Shown: positions 1 through 13,453 of the stretch, piece after piece
How positions within the stretch are numbered: position 1 is the stretch's first letter
Layout of the letters: each line of letters opens with the position of its first letter
Assembly: GCA_022113835.1 (NCBI GenBank)
Contig: JAILWY010000002.1
Location: 5,186,501 to 5,250,500, forward strand
From: Atopsyche davidsoni
Taxonomy: Eukaryota > Arthropoda > Insecta > Trichoptera > Hydrobiosidae
Length of the DNA: 64,000 nt
Reading direction: 5' to 3'
Made by a program: the position numbers and the translations under genes
The notes under the pieces: generated by a model
The model's input: only the letters and a program-made list of their open reading frames with translations
Databases searched by the model: none
What the model was told of the DNA's origin: nothing

Positions 1-2273
1 AAAGAAACGCCCGTGTGAAGACAGTTAAATGCATGTCTCAGAAAAATATAACAATTATCTAACAACTGTCCACATAGTGTTTTAAAATTCACATTACCCG
101 ATAAATGAATATTTAGTTTTTGTTTTGTTTTGATGACAGATAAATTCTTACATATGAAATATGATACTGGACTAAATCAAAATATTTTTCAAAAGTAATA
201 ATGAAACACAAAAATTAACAAACAAGAGATCTGGTTTTCCCCTTTGAGTAATGTTCATTGAGATATACATGTTATTGATGAATTATGTTCCTAAGATCTA
301 AAATGTCCATATTGTGTGTACCTATATAAAAAGATATATAAATAAAGTACAGATAATAAATATATTACAGAAATAAAATAAGGAAACGATAAATGCATTG
401 AAATAATAAATCATATACCAAACGATGTGCTACAACAAAAAACTGTGAGACATCACCACAGGTGGACAAACATTGCAAACACAGAAAATGCAAAGCTAAA
501 AATTACATCCAAACTACATTGTTAGTTGCCATTTCACAGTTGGAATACAGTGTAATAGTCATGTACTTAAAACAGGCAATTTGGGGTGTAGAGAGTTCAC
601 CGTTATTCATTCGGCCAATTAAAAATATTTCTTAAGACAAAAAAAAATTGTAATTTTACAATGTCAGACGCTTGAGATATTAGATATTAAAATTGAGTAG
701 TATAAATTAAACCATTTCATTGTCAATATAAATCTCGAAGTAGACACTGTAGGCACAATTATATATGCCTGTCTCATCCGATAATGGTGAACACACTATG
801 TCATTATTATATTACAATGTAGTGACAATTACTAATGGTGTATTATATATTTGCTAGTATTTTTTTCATTCTAACGGTGAAATGACGGTGAAATAAATGC
901 AAACATTGCTATGTGTCGAAACAATAAAAAGAACAAGAGTGAGAGGGGTTTAATTTATAAATTGGGTGCTTGTTGTGCAACACAATTGAAAGAAAAGATC
1001 AGCACTGGGAAAATAATCGCAGTGAAAGAATATAGCCGAAAAAATTCTCAAGGTATTCAAATGCAAATATTCACAAAAGTTTTAAGAACTTATGTAACGT
1101 TACTTAATTTGCAATGGGAAACTGCCAAAATGATAAAAGGCAGTATGCAAACTTTCATAAATTAAAAATATTATTTCCTTTCTTCGTTATCAAGCACAGC
1201 TTGATTATTGTGATTTTTTTGAATGCCTAAAATTTGAAGGTTTCACAAGCTCGGTCAGTAACCCCGTACCATTTGAAAACATGCAGCTTAATTGACATTT
1301 ATTTTGTCAGATATATGAAAACTCATATTTTTAGAAGTGTCTATTATTGCAAATCTCCCTTTTTATTATTTAAGTTTCCTGTTATTTCTGGTCATCATAA
1401 TTTTAACAAATGTTATAAAATAGAGCTACCAGACTACCTAAAGTTACCAATAAACCTATTAAGTTTTTTTAAATATACGATTTTTTCCATTTTACTTGTA
1501 TAAATATTTATTTTATTATCCTTTATACATGTAATCTTTAATATGTTCTATAATTGCATGTGTAGAGATTTGATTTCATTAAGTTTTTACATAGGTGTAT
1601 TTCAATTTATAAATTATTTTCCGGTTATTATTTTTTTCTAATGAAATAAATTATTTTTAACTAAGAAAATAACATACTAACATAAAAGATCTATCAATGG
1701 CGAAGAGCATTTAAAAGCTTTGAAATCAACTTGATATGTTAGAGGTGTCCAAATATTTCATTACTCTTTCTAGATTTAGTGATAAGTTTCAGTATTCCAC
1801 GTTAACTGAATTATCCAGTGTTTTGTAAAGCTGACAGGCTGTCAGTTCTGTTAGTAACGTATCATCAAGATTCCACTGCACATTTTTGCTGATATATGGC
1901 ATGTCGACAACATAAAATTTTGATAAAAAATAGAGTGGATATTTTGTTGTGTAACATTGCCATGATTTTCATATACAGACTCGATAATCTACACCCAAGT
2001 TAATCTGAAAATACCAACTCTACCTTGATTTCATTTAATTTACAATTAAAATTTAATCGTGACAAGTATGTTATTTAGTTTATTTCCGTTCATGATTGAA
2101 TTGTTGTGAAAAAATTTGATAGAACAGTAGCTAATGAAAAAAAAAATTGGCTTAAATTTTATATCCAGAAGATAATATACGAGTAAAATAATAATCGGGT
2201 ACTTTAATAAAATTTGGTATAGATTTAGAAGGCTGAGTTTGATTAAATGAAAGTGGCTGCTTCTCATGGGTGA

Positions 2274-2435
2274 CATTGTCCTGTCTGTAATGGAGCTAAG
2301 CTCAGAGCTTCTCACTATTGTGGCAATCCAAATGAATGGACAATCAGCAGTGGCAGAGGCACACCTCTTCCTGACTGTCGGCATTGTTGGAACCATTTCA
2401 ATGCACACAGCACTTGTGATTTTATCTTTCTCTAA
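2274..2435 (+). pseudogene. Short Cys-rich zinc-ribbon-like frame, probable gene or TE relic
   Basis: The plus frame after a TGA at 2271-2273 reads about 53 codons to TAA at 2433. It begins with HCPVCNG, has an HYCG in the middle and a CRHCW near the end, giving paired cysteines spaced like a small zinc-binding module. There is no start codon, no good acceptor site, and a stop immediately upstream. It therefore looks like a fragment of a longer coding sequence, possibly transposon or retrocopy derived. The other plus frame and the minus strand are also open here, so the coding assignment is tentative. Confidence 0.25.
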
Positions 2436-2676
2436 TTTGTATTTTACCAAAAAAAAGAAAAATATTGTGTAAGAGTATTAAAAGTGAATCAATCCGCTCG
2501 TGGAATTTTTCGAGACAGGTATAACAATTTGGAAAGTTTCAGTTGTATCAACAGTATCTAGAAAATGATCTGTTTGTTCCATAAACATTCATTATTGCAA
2601 ATTTACAAAACAAATACATGAAACCTGTCAAACCCTCATTCTAGTAATTTTTATTAAAAAAAAACCTTAATATTTT

Positions 2677-2830
2677 TGAGTAAAATACTTGAGTGATTTT
2701 CCACATGTTCGTTTTTATTTGTGACCGGTTTCTCCAATCTTTCACGTTGGCATTATCAAACAGAGTGCACTCTGATATTAAAATGGAATTCTACCAAGTA
2801 CTCTCTGTCAAAATATTGAAAAAAAAAAAC
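2677..2830. repeat. Half copy of a foldback repeat (family shared with 18052-18165)
   Basis: The sequence AAATACTTGAGTGATTTTCCAC followed by GTGACCGGTTTC recurs with few changes as one arm of the palindromic element at 18052-18165. Only one arm is clear here. It is probably an old non-autonomous element. Confidence 0.5.
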
Positions 2831-5187
2831 CTTGACATATTTTAAGCAAATAATATTGGAAACAGGAAAACTGGATTTGTATCACCTCCAAATTATATAT
2901 TTTTTTCAAATTAAATGAAGGTATTCTTATCAAAATACTATTTTTAGAGTGATATTTTATATTCATAGCTGCATCTGGTGTCACGTGATTGCTAAACTAC
3001 AACATTAATCATCCAATTAACTAAGTTAAATTATTATAAATCTGCCTATTCTCTATTTGAGATCCTTTTTTGTGGTAATGTTATGATGTTCGGCCTCCCT
3101 CTTTCAGGTGATACCATAAGTATTGGAACATCTATACAAAGAATTGGGTTGATGATGGAATGCTAAAATGTTGCAAGAGGTTTCAGGTTTGCACATGCCG
3201 GCATATTGTATAATCAGTTGCAAATTAATTGATTTATTCACCATGTGCTACTCAAGAACTACTGGCAGTTATGATCACTCATTACAGAGTGGCCATATAA
3301 CTCAGGGCATGCAAAAAACTAGTTGCTACCTAGCTGTACTCGCACATTATCTCGCATGGATGGGGCCTAACAGTTCTAAGTGCATAATGCTACATATTCA
3401 TTTATAAACAACTGTTATGTTTACCAATACAGTTCAAGAGCATTGCTGGTGCTGCTATTTCATAATTCCATCATATTGATTTTAATTACAAATAGAGTAA
3501 ATAATTGTAAATTTGAATAATTTTTAGTGGCTATAAAATAAGTTTACATGGAAGATTTGCATTTTGTTATTGCCTTTTTATCTTTACTCCACAAGGCAAG
3601 TGCAGCTGTCGGCTTGATAAGTCTAGGAAATTTCTGTTGTTGCACACAAGTGAATTACAGAAAACCTGCATCGGAGAAGGATAATCATCAAAGGGGTTTC
3701 TATCTCTTAAATATAATCTATGTCTTGAATTTTTTATTTTAATAATTTTTTCAGTATATATACACGATAAAGTTATATTCAAAATGAAACCATTCAACCA
3801 GAGACAGCCAACTGTATGGCATTAAAATTTAATTGAGAGGTCAATATTATATTTTATATAGAAAACTTCATTTGATCCCTAAAATTCTAATGATACATTT
3901 ATGATTTACTAAGTATTTTCAAAAACGTCATACTACAAAAATTTCAAGGTACATAAAAAAGCAACTAAAAAAATACAAAAAACAAAGCAGGTAATATATC
4001 AGAAGCACTTTTACAGTTAGTAGCAAAAATAGCAACAAGCTACCATAATATTATGTATTGGAAGCCTAGGTTCGATTTGAAGATCGCCATCTATGCGATA
4101 CACGAGAGCGAGGTTACTCAAAAGCAATTACAGGTGTAAATATGACTTTGGTATCTTATAGCCCACAGTCAATCCACAGCAAATGTTATGGCAGAGGTTC
4201 CAGGGACATCAGTCCACTGATGTACGTAGCGTTTACAATGGCAAATTTGAATGTGGCTACATAAAAAAACAAAGGAAAAACAATGTACTGGCGATTGAAT
4301 CAGCTTTTGTTTTTATTCAATTCAGCTAAATCATGGCTTCAAATACTATACTTATAATGAAATTAGATTGACATCCCTATGTATAAATAAAAATCCATGA
4401 GATTTCAGATTCATGGGCAGGAATTAAAAAAAATAATTAAATGGAAAAGTACTTTGCCCATAGATTTTGGTATGGATATTGATGCATTGTTGTTATCAAC
4501 ACTATAAGTATAAAAGAATACATAAATTTGTTTTTGAAATAATATTAACTTCTTTGTAGTTTTTTATTAATGACAAAAAACAATTGCTAATTTAAGTAAA
4601 TTTAATAGTTTTAGTTGAACTGACAAAAGAGTCGTATAGTTTTTTGTAGTTTTCAAGCTATTATATAAGCATTAATTTGTCTCCTGAGACTTGAGACTAG
4701 GGGAGATTTAACCCTAAAGTCCTAACAAAATGGGAATTAAAAATGATCTGAAAATAGGCCATGTGCAGCCATCAAGTTGTGCATCATTGGTATTAAAGAT
4801 TTACCTTCAAATTTGTACTTCAACAACCAATTACTAAAACATAAGTGGTATATTGATATAAGTGATGTATAATATACCTTTTAGTAACAAAAAAAAAAAA
4901 AAATTGTCAAGTAAACATTTGTTTCTGAAAAGTAAATGTTACAATTCATATACAGCATCACACATTCCAGTAACAGGGTAGCTAGTATTGTCATTTCAAG
5001 CAAGGAGTATTTGAAACCAGTATTAAAATAAGCTGAAGTCTAATAAAAAATCTAATCCCAATTATTGTTGAGGTTACCACATGCCGAGATCATATAAGAC
5101 TGTTGTCTGTGGGTTGAAGTAACAGGGTTCGCAACGTTTGCAGTTATTGTGAAAGGGCTACTGAAATTGGTAGGTGCAAGTGTTTAC

Positions 5188-8100
5188 CGAGGAAGTGGAG
5201 GCGGTCACGCGCCATGCCGAGGTTGGTCTGCATTTTGTCATGCAGACGTTGGGCGCGCTGCCAGGCCTCCCCACGGCCAGCCCAGCACTCCACAGCGATG
5301 CCCTGCTCCAGCTCGCCGATGCCCTTCTTGTACAGCTCGATGGCCAGCTCCTTTTGGCCTGCCGACAATAGATTATTGGGATTTATTACAAGTGAAGCTT
5401 TAAAGTTTCTTAAAGTGGAGTGAATGTAAATTTTTATGTATTATGTGATGTAATAATAAAGTAAAACTCTGTATTTTGTCAGATTTCCCTAATCGTAAGG
5501 CTAGAGTAAATATATTGGCACCATCATATGTAACCTATCTACAAAGCTAGGTTTACATCATTGAAGTTTCTCACCTAGCTCAGTCTAAGTGAGAAACTTA
5601 GACTTAGCTAAGTGAGAATAAACTGCTTTCTGCAAATTTATATAAAGATACAAAGATTCAGTATAATTGTTTACCCCATTTCTTTAATTCTTTTAAATCT
5701 TGATCACAATTACATGTCAATCATTCAGTAATATCAGTATAAAAATTAAACTACAAAAAAAAAAATATTATGGGTATTATTGGGCTTTATTCAAATTATT
5801 TAAAAGTGACTTATTCAATGTTAGTGTCTTAGTTTTGATCTACTTGCATCTTTATTGTTGAGGAATTGTTTCCATCTATCAAAAAAGCATAAACGAGGTC
5901 TGAAACTTTCATCTATGCATGTGATATAAAATAAAGAGTTTCTGATTCCACGGTGTGTGGCCAACTAATATAGAACGCTCAATTGAATCTGACACACTTC
6001 AACAAATTTATTGTTAGTATTTAATTACAGCCCACGAGTAAAAAAAAAATACAATTAAAGATTGTATTTTTTAGATTGAAAACAGAAAATCTTCTGTTAA
6101 AAAACAAATAAGTCAGTATTTCATATCTTTGTAAAAGTTGGATTTATATCATGAACCTTACTTTAAAGTATGTATCCTTAATATTTATGTTAAATATGTA
6201 TAATAAACTATTTTTTATTTTTGGATTGTTCATTTTTTAAGAGGTATGCTCAAATTTCAAATGAATAAAAACATATTGGATCCACAAAAATGTGTTTTCA
6301 TATTGTCCAATTACAAAACATTTTTATGATTACAAAAAGTAAGTATGGAGACCAGTCCACCCACACAGGTTTGTTAGCAACATTGAGCGAGTGTGGGTGC
6401 AGGCAGAGTGACCCCTACCAACACAGTGCCTACATGACTCTTCAGGCATGAATTTTGATTTGCTGATAAATAGTGATGCCCCAGTAAATTAAAAAAAAAA
6501 ATACATCATCGCAATCTATGGCAGCAAAAAATTACATTGTTAAAATTCTCACCAAATTTTTTTATCATTCATTTTCTAATGTAATAGTAATGTGATACTT
6601 GCATAAATATAATATATTAAATGAACAGAATAATTTAAAAACCAACAATTACACAATTGGTCTCCTGAACTAGTTAAGCTCTGTTTGAATTTGCTACAGC
6701 ACATTATTAGACCCCATCAACCTGATTTGTCTACGTTTTTATTGTTATGCGCAGGTGAATATATACTATTCAATAATCAACTATGATTTTTGTCCATACA
6801 TGCTTAAAAAAAAAAAGTATGAAGTTCTTTAATTTTACTTAAGATTTCAATTTTTATTATATCCAAATATCTACAATTTCTCCAAAGCCCAAATTTAAAG
6901 ACTGAATGCAAGGCCCACCGAAAAAATTTGATGTAGTGAAATTACAAAACATATGAGAGGCTGTTTGATAATAAGGTTTGCTTCTGTTATTTGGAAGCCA
7001 GACGCCGTTTGGTACTCATATAAAGCACAGCACCAAGTCTTAGCCTCAAAATAACTTAATAAAACTACAAATCAGATATTATTACACAGCAAGCGCCCCT
7101 TGGAACTTGGTTATGACCTACCAGTGGAATTTGTGCAATTTGCATTGTCTTTTGTCAGGTTTCAAAAAAAATTCACGTTTACTTATTGATTTCTCAAATA
7201 ACTATCATATATTTACTTAATTCAATTATTATTTATATGAATATAAAAAGAATAATTGTGAATAAGCCAAATTTTTTGACTTTAATCAAATACTTATTTA
7301 CCATATCAACACCTTAATACTAATGTGGTATTAAAATTTTTGCATTACTTTTAAATCAGAAAAGCCCATACTATAAATTGTCAAATATATTTTGTAACTT
7401 AAAAATCTAAGATAGGTGAAAAATAAAAAAAATCAAAAGGATTTAGTATGTATACATTCACCAGTTAAGGGCATTTTCAAGCATCTTTTGGTATTTGTTG
7501 CTTTTTTATTTTTTAGCTTAAAATATGGAGCACTACAAAATTAACCTTTAGATAATTGGTAAAATATAAGCATTACAGTATTACCATAAGTCAACATTAG
7601 GTTGTATACATAAACTGGACAGTATTGTTAGTAAACAGATGTGCAGGAGATCTTATGGATTGTAATGTTAATCTGTCAATCCAGCAAGATAAATGACAGT
7701 AAACATATTATAATTACACAAAAACAGACAATTTGAAGAAAATAACAAAAATACCTGAATTGCAGTGGTTTTTAAAGCAATATTTCAATAATATGAAGTG
7801 TCTTTTTTATTTTCATTTTTATGTTCATATATGTAAATAACAATTAATTATTTTACAGCCTACTTATCAAAATAATCAAGAATTACGAAAGAATAAAATA
7901 AAGCATATATATTATTTTAATATCAAATAAAGTTTATACTTTTAATTTCCTTGGCTGATGACTAATGGCAATTAGAAAAATAAATCGTTTCTCCTAGAAC
8001 GGAGTGTCAATTTAAGGGTGACAAATTTTAGCTGTCATCGGTTCCTAAATAGCAAAACATAAGTAAAAAAGTATCGCAATACAATTTTAAAAGCAAAATA

Positions 8101-8654
8101 AACAAAGTAGTACTTTGAGTCACAGGAGCTTTGAACTGGTGATAAATAAAACGAAACAAACCTTCATTTTCTTCGTCTATTTTTAAAGCTTTGGAGATGT
8201 ACTCGAATGCTCTTCTATGGTGGTGCTTTTGTTTAGCTAGCAAGGGGTCTCCGGGCCCAGGAGGGCCCAGCCCTGTCGGATGTTTGGCTCCCGAAGACAT
8301 CTCTTCAGAATTCAACAGCTGATCAGTTGACTCGCTCTTCTCCCTCACGACAATTTCTAAGTTACATTCACCATTGCGTCGAGGTCTCAACAAGATCCTC
8401 GATGACGCCGAATAAATATATTTAAAAATCACAAATAACTGATAAAGGATAGAGCGGAGAATGTTGAACAAAATAATTACGGGGAAAGAGACGACGTATA
8501 AATTTCTTTTGTGAACCGAGGGCTGGGGATCATTGTTGCCCAAGGTCACAAATTTCACTACGTCTGGTTCAGTCTTTCTGGATTTGCTACTCGACGACTT
8601 TCCCTGACTCTTGCGAACACTTCGACCAACATGACAGTCGTCTCCAGAAACCAT
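5188..8654 (-). CDS. spas: Spastin, microtubule-severing AAA ATPase (5' exons only)
   Basis: Exon 1 is 8162-8654 (ATG at 8654-8652, 493 nt) and exon 2 is 5188-5358 (171 nt). Both borders are GT-AG and the phases fit (phase 1 into 1). The first 221 codons contain a hydrophobic stretch near residues 50-75 ([20 protein letters not shown]), matching spastin's ER/endosome membrane hairpin, and then a gene-typical MIT domain. That domain starts at [20 protein letters not shown], crosses the intron, and ends with the [17 protein letters not shown] type helix. In the family MIT binds ESCRT-III proteins, and a C-terminal AAA domain (not present here) severs microtubules at midbody, endosome and neuronal sites. 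Intron 1 is 2.8 kb. The next donor (CTCG|GTAAAC) is intact, so the gene should continue left of the window. Its start lies 665 bp from the divergent tryptophanyl-tRNA synthetase gene. Confidence 0.93.
5566..5599. repeat. Perfect 11-bp inverted repeat in spastin intron 1
   Basis: AAGTTTCTCAC and GTGAGAAACTT flank a 12-base loop, followed by a related TTAGCTAAGTGAGAA. It could form a hairpin. No function is evident. Confidence 0.4.
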
Positions 8655-9319
8655 GTATCACAATTTAATACTCAGCACCGACGCACCGCCACCGCGAACG
8701 ATCTTTAAAATACTGAATTATCCGCGGCACAGGATCCGCTCATCGCCATTTTAAAACTGATGCTTGTATGGCAACACTCTTAATACCAACAAAGAACAGC
8801 TGAAAAAATAATTACGCAAAAATATATTTTGCTCATCGTTTAAAAACAATAAAAAAGTTACTTTCAAATATTTTCACGGCTTAAAGTTGTTTTTTTTTTT
8901 CTTATTTTTTTATCAGTACATATATCGCCTATTTATAAATAAAAAGTAAAAAAAATGGTTACAAATATTTTGGTTGTCTGATCCTCGTCAATAGATTCAT
9001 TGTTTTTTTTTTAGTATTCATTTTTTACTATGGATATGGTTTTTTTAAAATAATTATTTTAAACAAAAATAATATTTTGACAATTATATTTTGTAGACTA
9101 ATAACACTAATTAAATTTGACACATAGTACATTCAGAATTACCTTTGGTAAATGTCAGTGCGATTTTGTGGTTAGGTAAAAACACGGCCAAGGTACTGCG
9201 CTTACTATCACTGCATTTTCTGACACGTGGGTTAGTATTAAAAATTCTAAATATTAAAATATTGAGGTATATTTCTGTCATTTGTGGTGAAACACTGAAA
9301 GTTTTATTGCTTTAGTGAA
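8655..9319. promoter_or_regulatory. Shared divergent upstream region, spastin / TrpRS
   Basis: The two start codons face away from each other across 665 bp. The spastin side (8655-8760) is GC-richer and contains CGCCATTTTA at 8744-8753, a YY1/Pleiohomeotic-type core (GCCAT). The remainder is T-rich. No TATA box is obvious. A divergent housekeeping-type promoter is inferred from layout alone. Confidence 0.55.
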
Positions 9320-12175
9320 ATGGGCGACGAAACCTCTACTGTTGCCGATATGGCAGAGATGAAGTTGAACTCCTCTTCTCAAGAAGATGATGACATCGTG
9401 GACCCCTGGAATGTGGCTAGCAAATCTGATGCTGGTGTTGATTATGAGAAGCTTATAAGTAAGTTAACGTTTCAATTTAATAATAAAACATATGGAGCTC
9501 TTTATTTATTTGGGCAAATTTAAATTGTAACTGAATTTATAGATTTGGGAAAAAAAATTATATGAGTAGTTTTGAGAATTTTTAGAAATTAGACTAAAGA
9601 TTCCTATCTTAAAATTTTCTAAGACTGGGTGTGTTTGGTTTTATAGTACAGTTTATTTTACTTAATTACTTATTTTTGTTTACAGAAAGATTTGGCAGTA
9701 CAAAAGTAGACGAAGAACTCATAGCTCGTTTTGAAAAAGTGACTGGAAAACCAGGTAATTTTTAATTTAAATTGTTTATAGAAATTGTGTATAAAAACTG
9801 TTTTCCATTGATATGTAAGATGACTGGTGGTTTAATACAATATGGAAGAAAAAAAGAGAGTCAAGAGTGGTCTTACATTCTCATCCTGAAACTGAGGTTA
9901 CTGAGAATGACGTTGCAGGCGTTAATAAAAATTATCTGTGGATAATTATTTTAATAAAAAACAAATAGATCAATGTTGTATATTAAATTACTCACTGGAT
10001 ATTATATTTGATAATAACTGTATCTCGAAGTGAACTTTTAAAAATTTCGATTGAAATGCATTTAGTTAATTTTAACATATTGAAATATTATTTCAGCCCA
10101 TCATTTGTTGAAGAGAGGAGTATTCTTCTCTCACCGAGATATGCACTCAATACTGAATCTATACGAGGCTGGAAAACCATTCTACCTCTACACTGGAAGG
10201 GGTCCATCTTCTGACTCAATGCATCTCGGACATTTGGTACCATTTTTGTTTACAAAGTAAGAATTTTTTCTGGCTGTATAACTACATTCTTTTTGAGTGT
10301 CATGGTTGAAAAATTAATGATAACATTTTTTTTGAAATTGGGATCAAATGTGATGTCAATATTTCATATACTTCGCATTTACATTTCTACTTCTTCTTTA
10401 CAAGGTTAGAAGAATTGTCTGTAATATGAAAAAAAATTTTGCTGAAAATTATCACATATTTTAAATTTATATTGTAGGTTAAAAAATTACAAACAATTGT
10501 TCTGTCTTGTTATTTAAACGTGACTATAAAAAAAAAACATTGTTATAGATGGCTGCAGGAAGTGTTTGATGTGCCTTTGGTTATTCAGCTAACTGATGAT
10601 GAGAAGGCACTCTGGAAGGACATGACTGTTGAGACAGCAATGAAGATGGCCTTTGATAATGCCAAGGATATTATTGCAGTTGGATTTGACTTAGACAGAA
10701 CATTTATATTTAATGACTTAACCTATATTGGGTAAGAATGAAAACTCTCGTTCTCAAATCTTTCAGAAAATACAACATAGTACTAATTTTTGTTTTATCC
10801 TATAGACAGTGCCCTGAGTTCTATCGCAATATGGTGAGGATACAGAAGTGTGTAACATTCAATCAAGTGAAAGGAATTTTTGGGTTTGGAGATTCTGATA
10901 TTATAGGAAAGATAACTTTCCCATCCATCCAAGCAGCACCAGCTTTTTCTACAAGTTTTCCTGAAATATTTGGTACTAAAAAAGTAAGTGTTATTATCTT
11001 TTGATTATGTATCTCTCGATTCTTGATGATCTTAAATTAATTTTATCCTCTACCTCTACTTATGCCAGTAAACATCTTGATTATCATCATTTAATTGGTG
11101 TATGTTTATTATCACTAATTTCAAGTACGTATTCCACATTTCGATTAAATTTTATTTTGTATAAGTTTTTCCTAAATTCTGCCAAAAATAATTAAGTAAA
11201 TTTTTAATTTCTCTTTCAGTTACCAGTGCTCATCCCTTGTGCTATCGATCAAGATCCTTATTTCCGAATGACAAGAGATGTGTCTGCGAGGTTAAAGTTC
11301 CCCAAGCCCGCGCTACTGCACTCCACCTTCCTGCCGGCTCTCCAAGGAGCGCAAACCAAGATGTCGGCCAGTGATGTTAATGCATCTATTTTCCTCAGTG
11401 ATACTGCTAAGCAGATTAAAAATAAGGTGGACATTTAAATATCTTTGAAATAGTATTAACAAATAGCCTATTTTAAATTAAAAAAAGATAAGAAATGAAA
11501 ATCATTTGTTTGTTAGTTTTTATAAAAAAAAAAATTGATAAATTTGAAACACCATGATACTTGTTGATTAATTTCTTATCCACTTCTGGATTTATTTCAG
11601 ATAAACAAACACGCTTTTTCCGGCGGTCAACCAACAGTAGAAGAGCATAGACTTAAAGGTGGAAACCCTGATATAGATATTTCTTTCCAATATCTGTCAT
11701 TCTTCCTCGAAGATGAAGAGAAACTAGCCGAGGTATTTACACAATTACAATTATCATATTTTCTTAACATTATGCACATCTGATATATATAAGCGTAGAG
11801 CTCAGTGTATCTGTACATTCAAAATAATAGTTTTCAAAAGGCGTACTAAAATATCGGTTTGACACAATATTGTTATTTTTAATAGTAAATTTTCCTTTTA
11901 TTTTTGATTTATGACCAGTTGTTGTACCAAATTGCCTTTCTGCTGTTAATATATCATACATCACATCAAAGCCAAATTCTGTTAAATTCTGTTATATTTT
12001 ATAGATAAAGAAGAACTACTCATCAGGTGAAATGTTAACAGGCGAACTTAAAAAGGCTGCCATAGACTGCATCACTCCTATTATCACAGAATACCAAGCG
12101 AGAAGAGCAAAAGTCACCGACGCCGTCCTACAACAGTACATGTCAATTAGGAAACTCAAATACGAATACAAATAA
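9320..12175 (+). CDS. TrpRS: Tryptophanyl-tRNA synthetase, cytoplasmic
   Basis: Class I aminoacyl-tRNA synthetase that charges tRNA-Trp. Eight exons join in frame: 9320-9458, 9686-9754, 10097-10256, 10549-10731, 10806-10983, 11220-11426, 11601-11732 and 12005-12175. They total 1239 nt (412 aa) with GT-AG borders and matching phases. Visible hallmarks are VDPW near the N terminus, [15 protein letters not shown] carrying the HIGH-type motif, [46 protein letters not shown] with the KMSKS-equivalent KMSAS, and a [17 protein letters not shown]-terminal helix region. The protein starts almost directly at the eukaryote-specific core, so there is no WHEP domain, in contrast with the vertebrate full-length form. 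The ATG (GTGAAATGG context) is chosen because it opens the acidic lead-in to VDPW. All key motifs are intact. Confidence 0.97.
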
Positions 12176-13360
12176 TTAATATTCATAAAATTCGTCAAAC
12201 TAATATATATTTATACATTTTGGATGAGACACTCTTTGTGTAATTTTAGTTTTTTTATTTGCTTGCTTTTGCCAAATGAACTTGACTACCTATTCTTATT
12301 TCATATTCTCTTATAAGGTTATTTTATTCCAAGGCAAATTACTTATAGGTTCTTTAAATTGATCATAAAATTTCCGAATTAAAATGATAGGCTCTTTATA
12401 TAACAGAATAGACAGAAAAAAAGAAAATTTAATTATTCTAGGGTTTCTTCAAATGTATAAAGAAAAATGGTTAACAATGTGCAAACAATATTAAACCAAA
12501 CTTTACTTGCATAACAAGCGCCCAAAGATGCTTATGTTCCTAACTCTATTATTGATTTTTATTATATATCGCATTTAATACATATATTGCACAATACTGA
12601 CTGGATCAGTAGTGAAATGCAACTGAGAGCTCTTGGGTGCATTTTTGTTTTTTTTAATCAATCCAACTCAGTTTGATAAGATGCTTTGAAATTCCTAGCT
12701 GGGGTTGGACTACAATCTCCTCATTTTGACTTATGATTTTTAATGATGTGTACGTATCTGTGAGTTTCAATTTGTAAAATTTAATATATTTTTGCATTAC
12801 AAAGTAAAGCATTTTAGGTTGTTAACCTCTCATATTGTAGAATTCTGCTAAAGAGGATTATTTTTAATGTATGAATACTCCAAATAAGATATTAGCTCAA
12901 TATAGATATTGATATTGTTATTTTTGTACTAAATTTTGCTCACTATTACAAGCCTGCTACAATTGCATAATTTTCTTGAGATCACTTTTGCAAATGGCTT
13001 CGTGTGATTATAAAGTAATAAATTGAGCTTATAGTGATTAAAACTGTTATTGAAAGGTTGAAGTATTTAAATAAGAATTGCACATAAAACAAGTTGACTT
13101 TTCTCTTTTGCCCTTTATTAAACATTTATTATGCATAGTGATTGAAAAGTGTATCTGTGTTTATATTAGCAATTTTTTTAGTAATTAATATTCCAAATTT
13201 TGTATTACGTCATAAAATAGGCTAGAAGCCTATTGAAATCAGTTTCAGTTTGCTTTAGGATCGTAACTATACACACTCAATCAAAAATAAATGATCTAAG
13301 TAACATGCCAACCGACCATGCAATATGAAAATCTGGCATTACATACTTTCTTCTGCGTAT

Positions 13361-13453
13361 CTTCTTCTTCAGGTGTCTCTCCTCAGAGAAGGTTAGTGAC
13401 CATCTCACTGAACATATCTCTTATGTCTGTTCATGGTTTTCTTAGACAGGTCC
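13361..13453 (+). repeat. Dispersed repeat family A, fragment 1
   Basis: Carries the family's leading block CTTCTTCTTCAGGTGTCTCT followed by CTCAGAGAAGG, then a CATCTCACTGA block and GTTCATGGTTTTCTTAG. The same order occurs in the fuller copies at 36800-37199 and 61430-61833. Confidence 0.65.

Larger units (their letters stand above)
1..5187. other. AT-rich stretch left of spastin exon 2, no firm gene
   Basis: If spastin continues leftward, this is its second intron, at least 5 kb long. I looked on the minus strand for the AAA hallmarks expected downstream (Walker A GPPGNGKT-like, Walker B IIFIDE-like) and found none. Contents seen: poly-A/T runs, a half copy of a foldback repeat (2677-2830), a short Cys-rich reading frame (2274-2435), and a less AT-rich patch at 4021-4260 of unknown nature. 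Nothing else is supportable. Confidence 0.5.

Noticed and set aside
2046..2450. 134-codon minus ORF
   Set aside because: No recognisable domain, and a plus frame over the same bases has a better Cys pattern. I do not regard it as spastin or another gene.
4021..4260. Possible missing spastin exon
   Set aside because: A less AT-rich patch, but minus-strand frames show no MTBD or AAA motif. May be an unclassified repeat.
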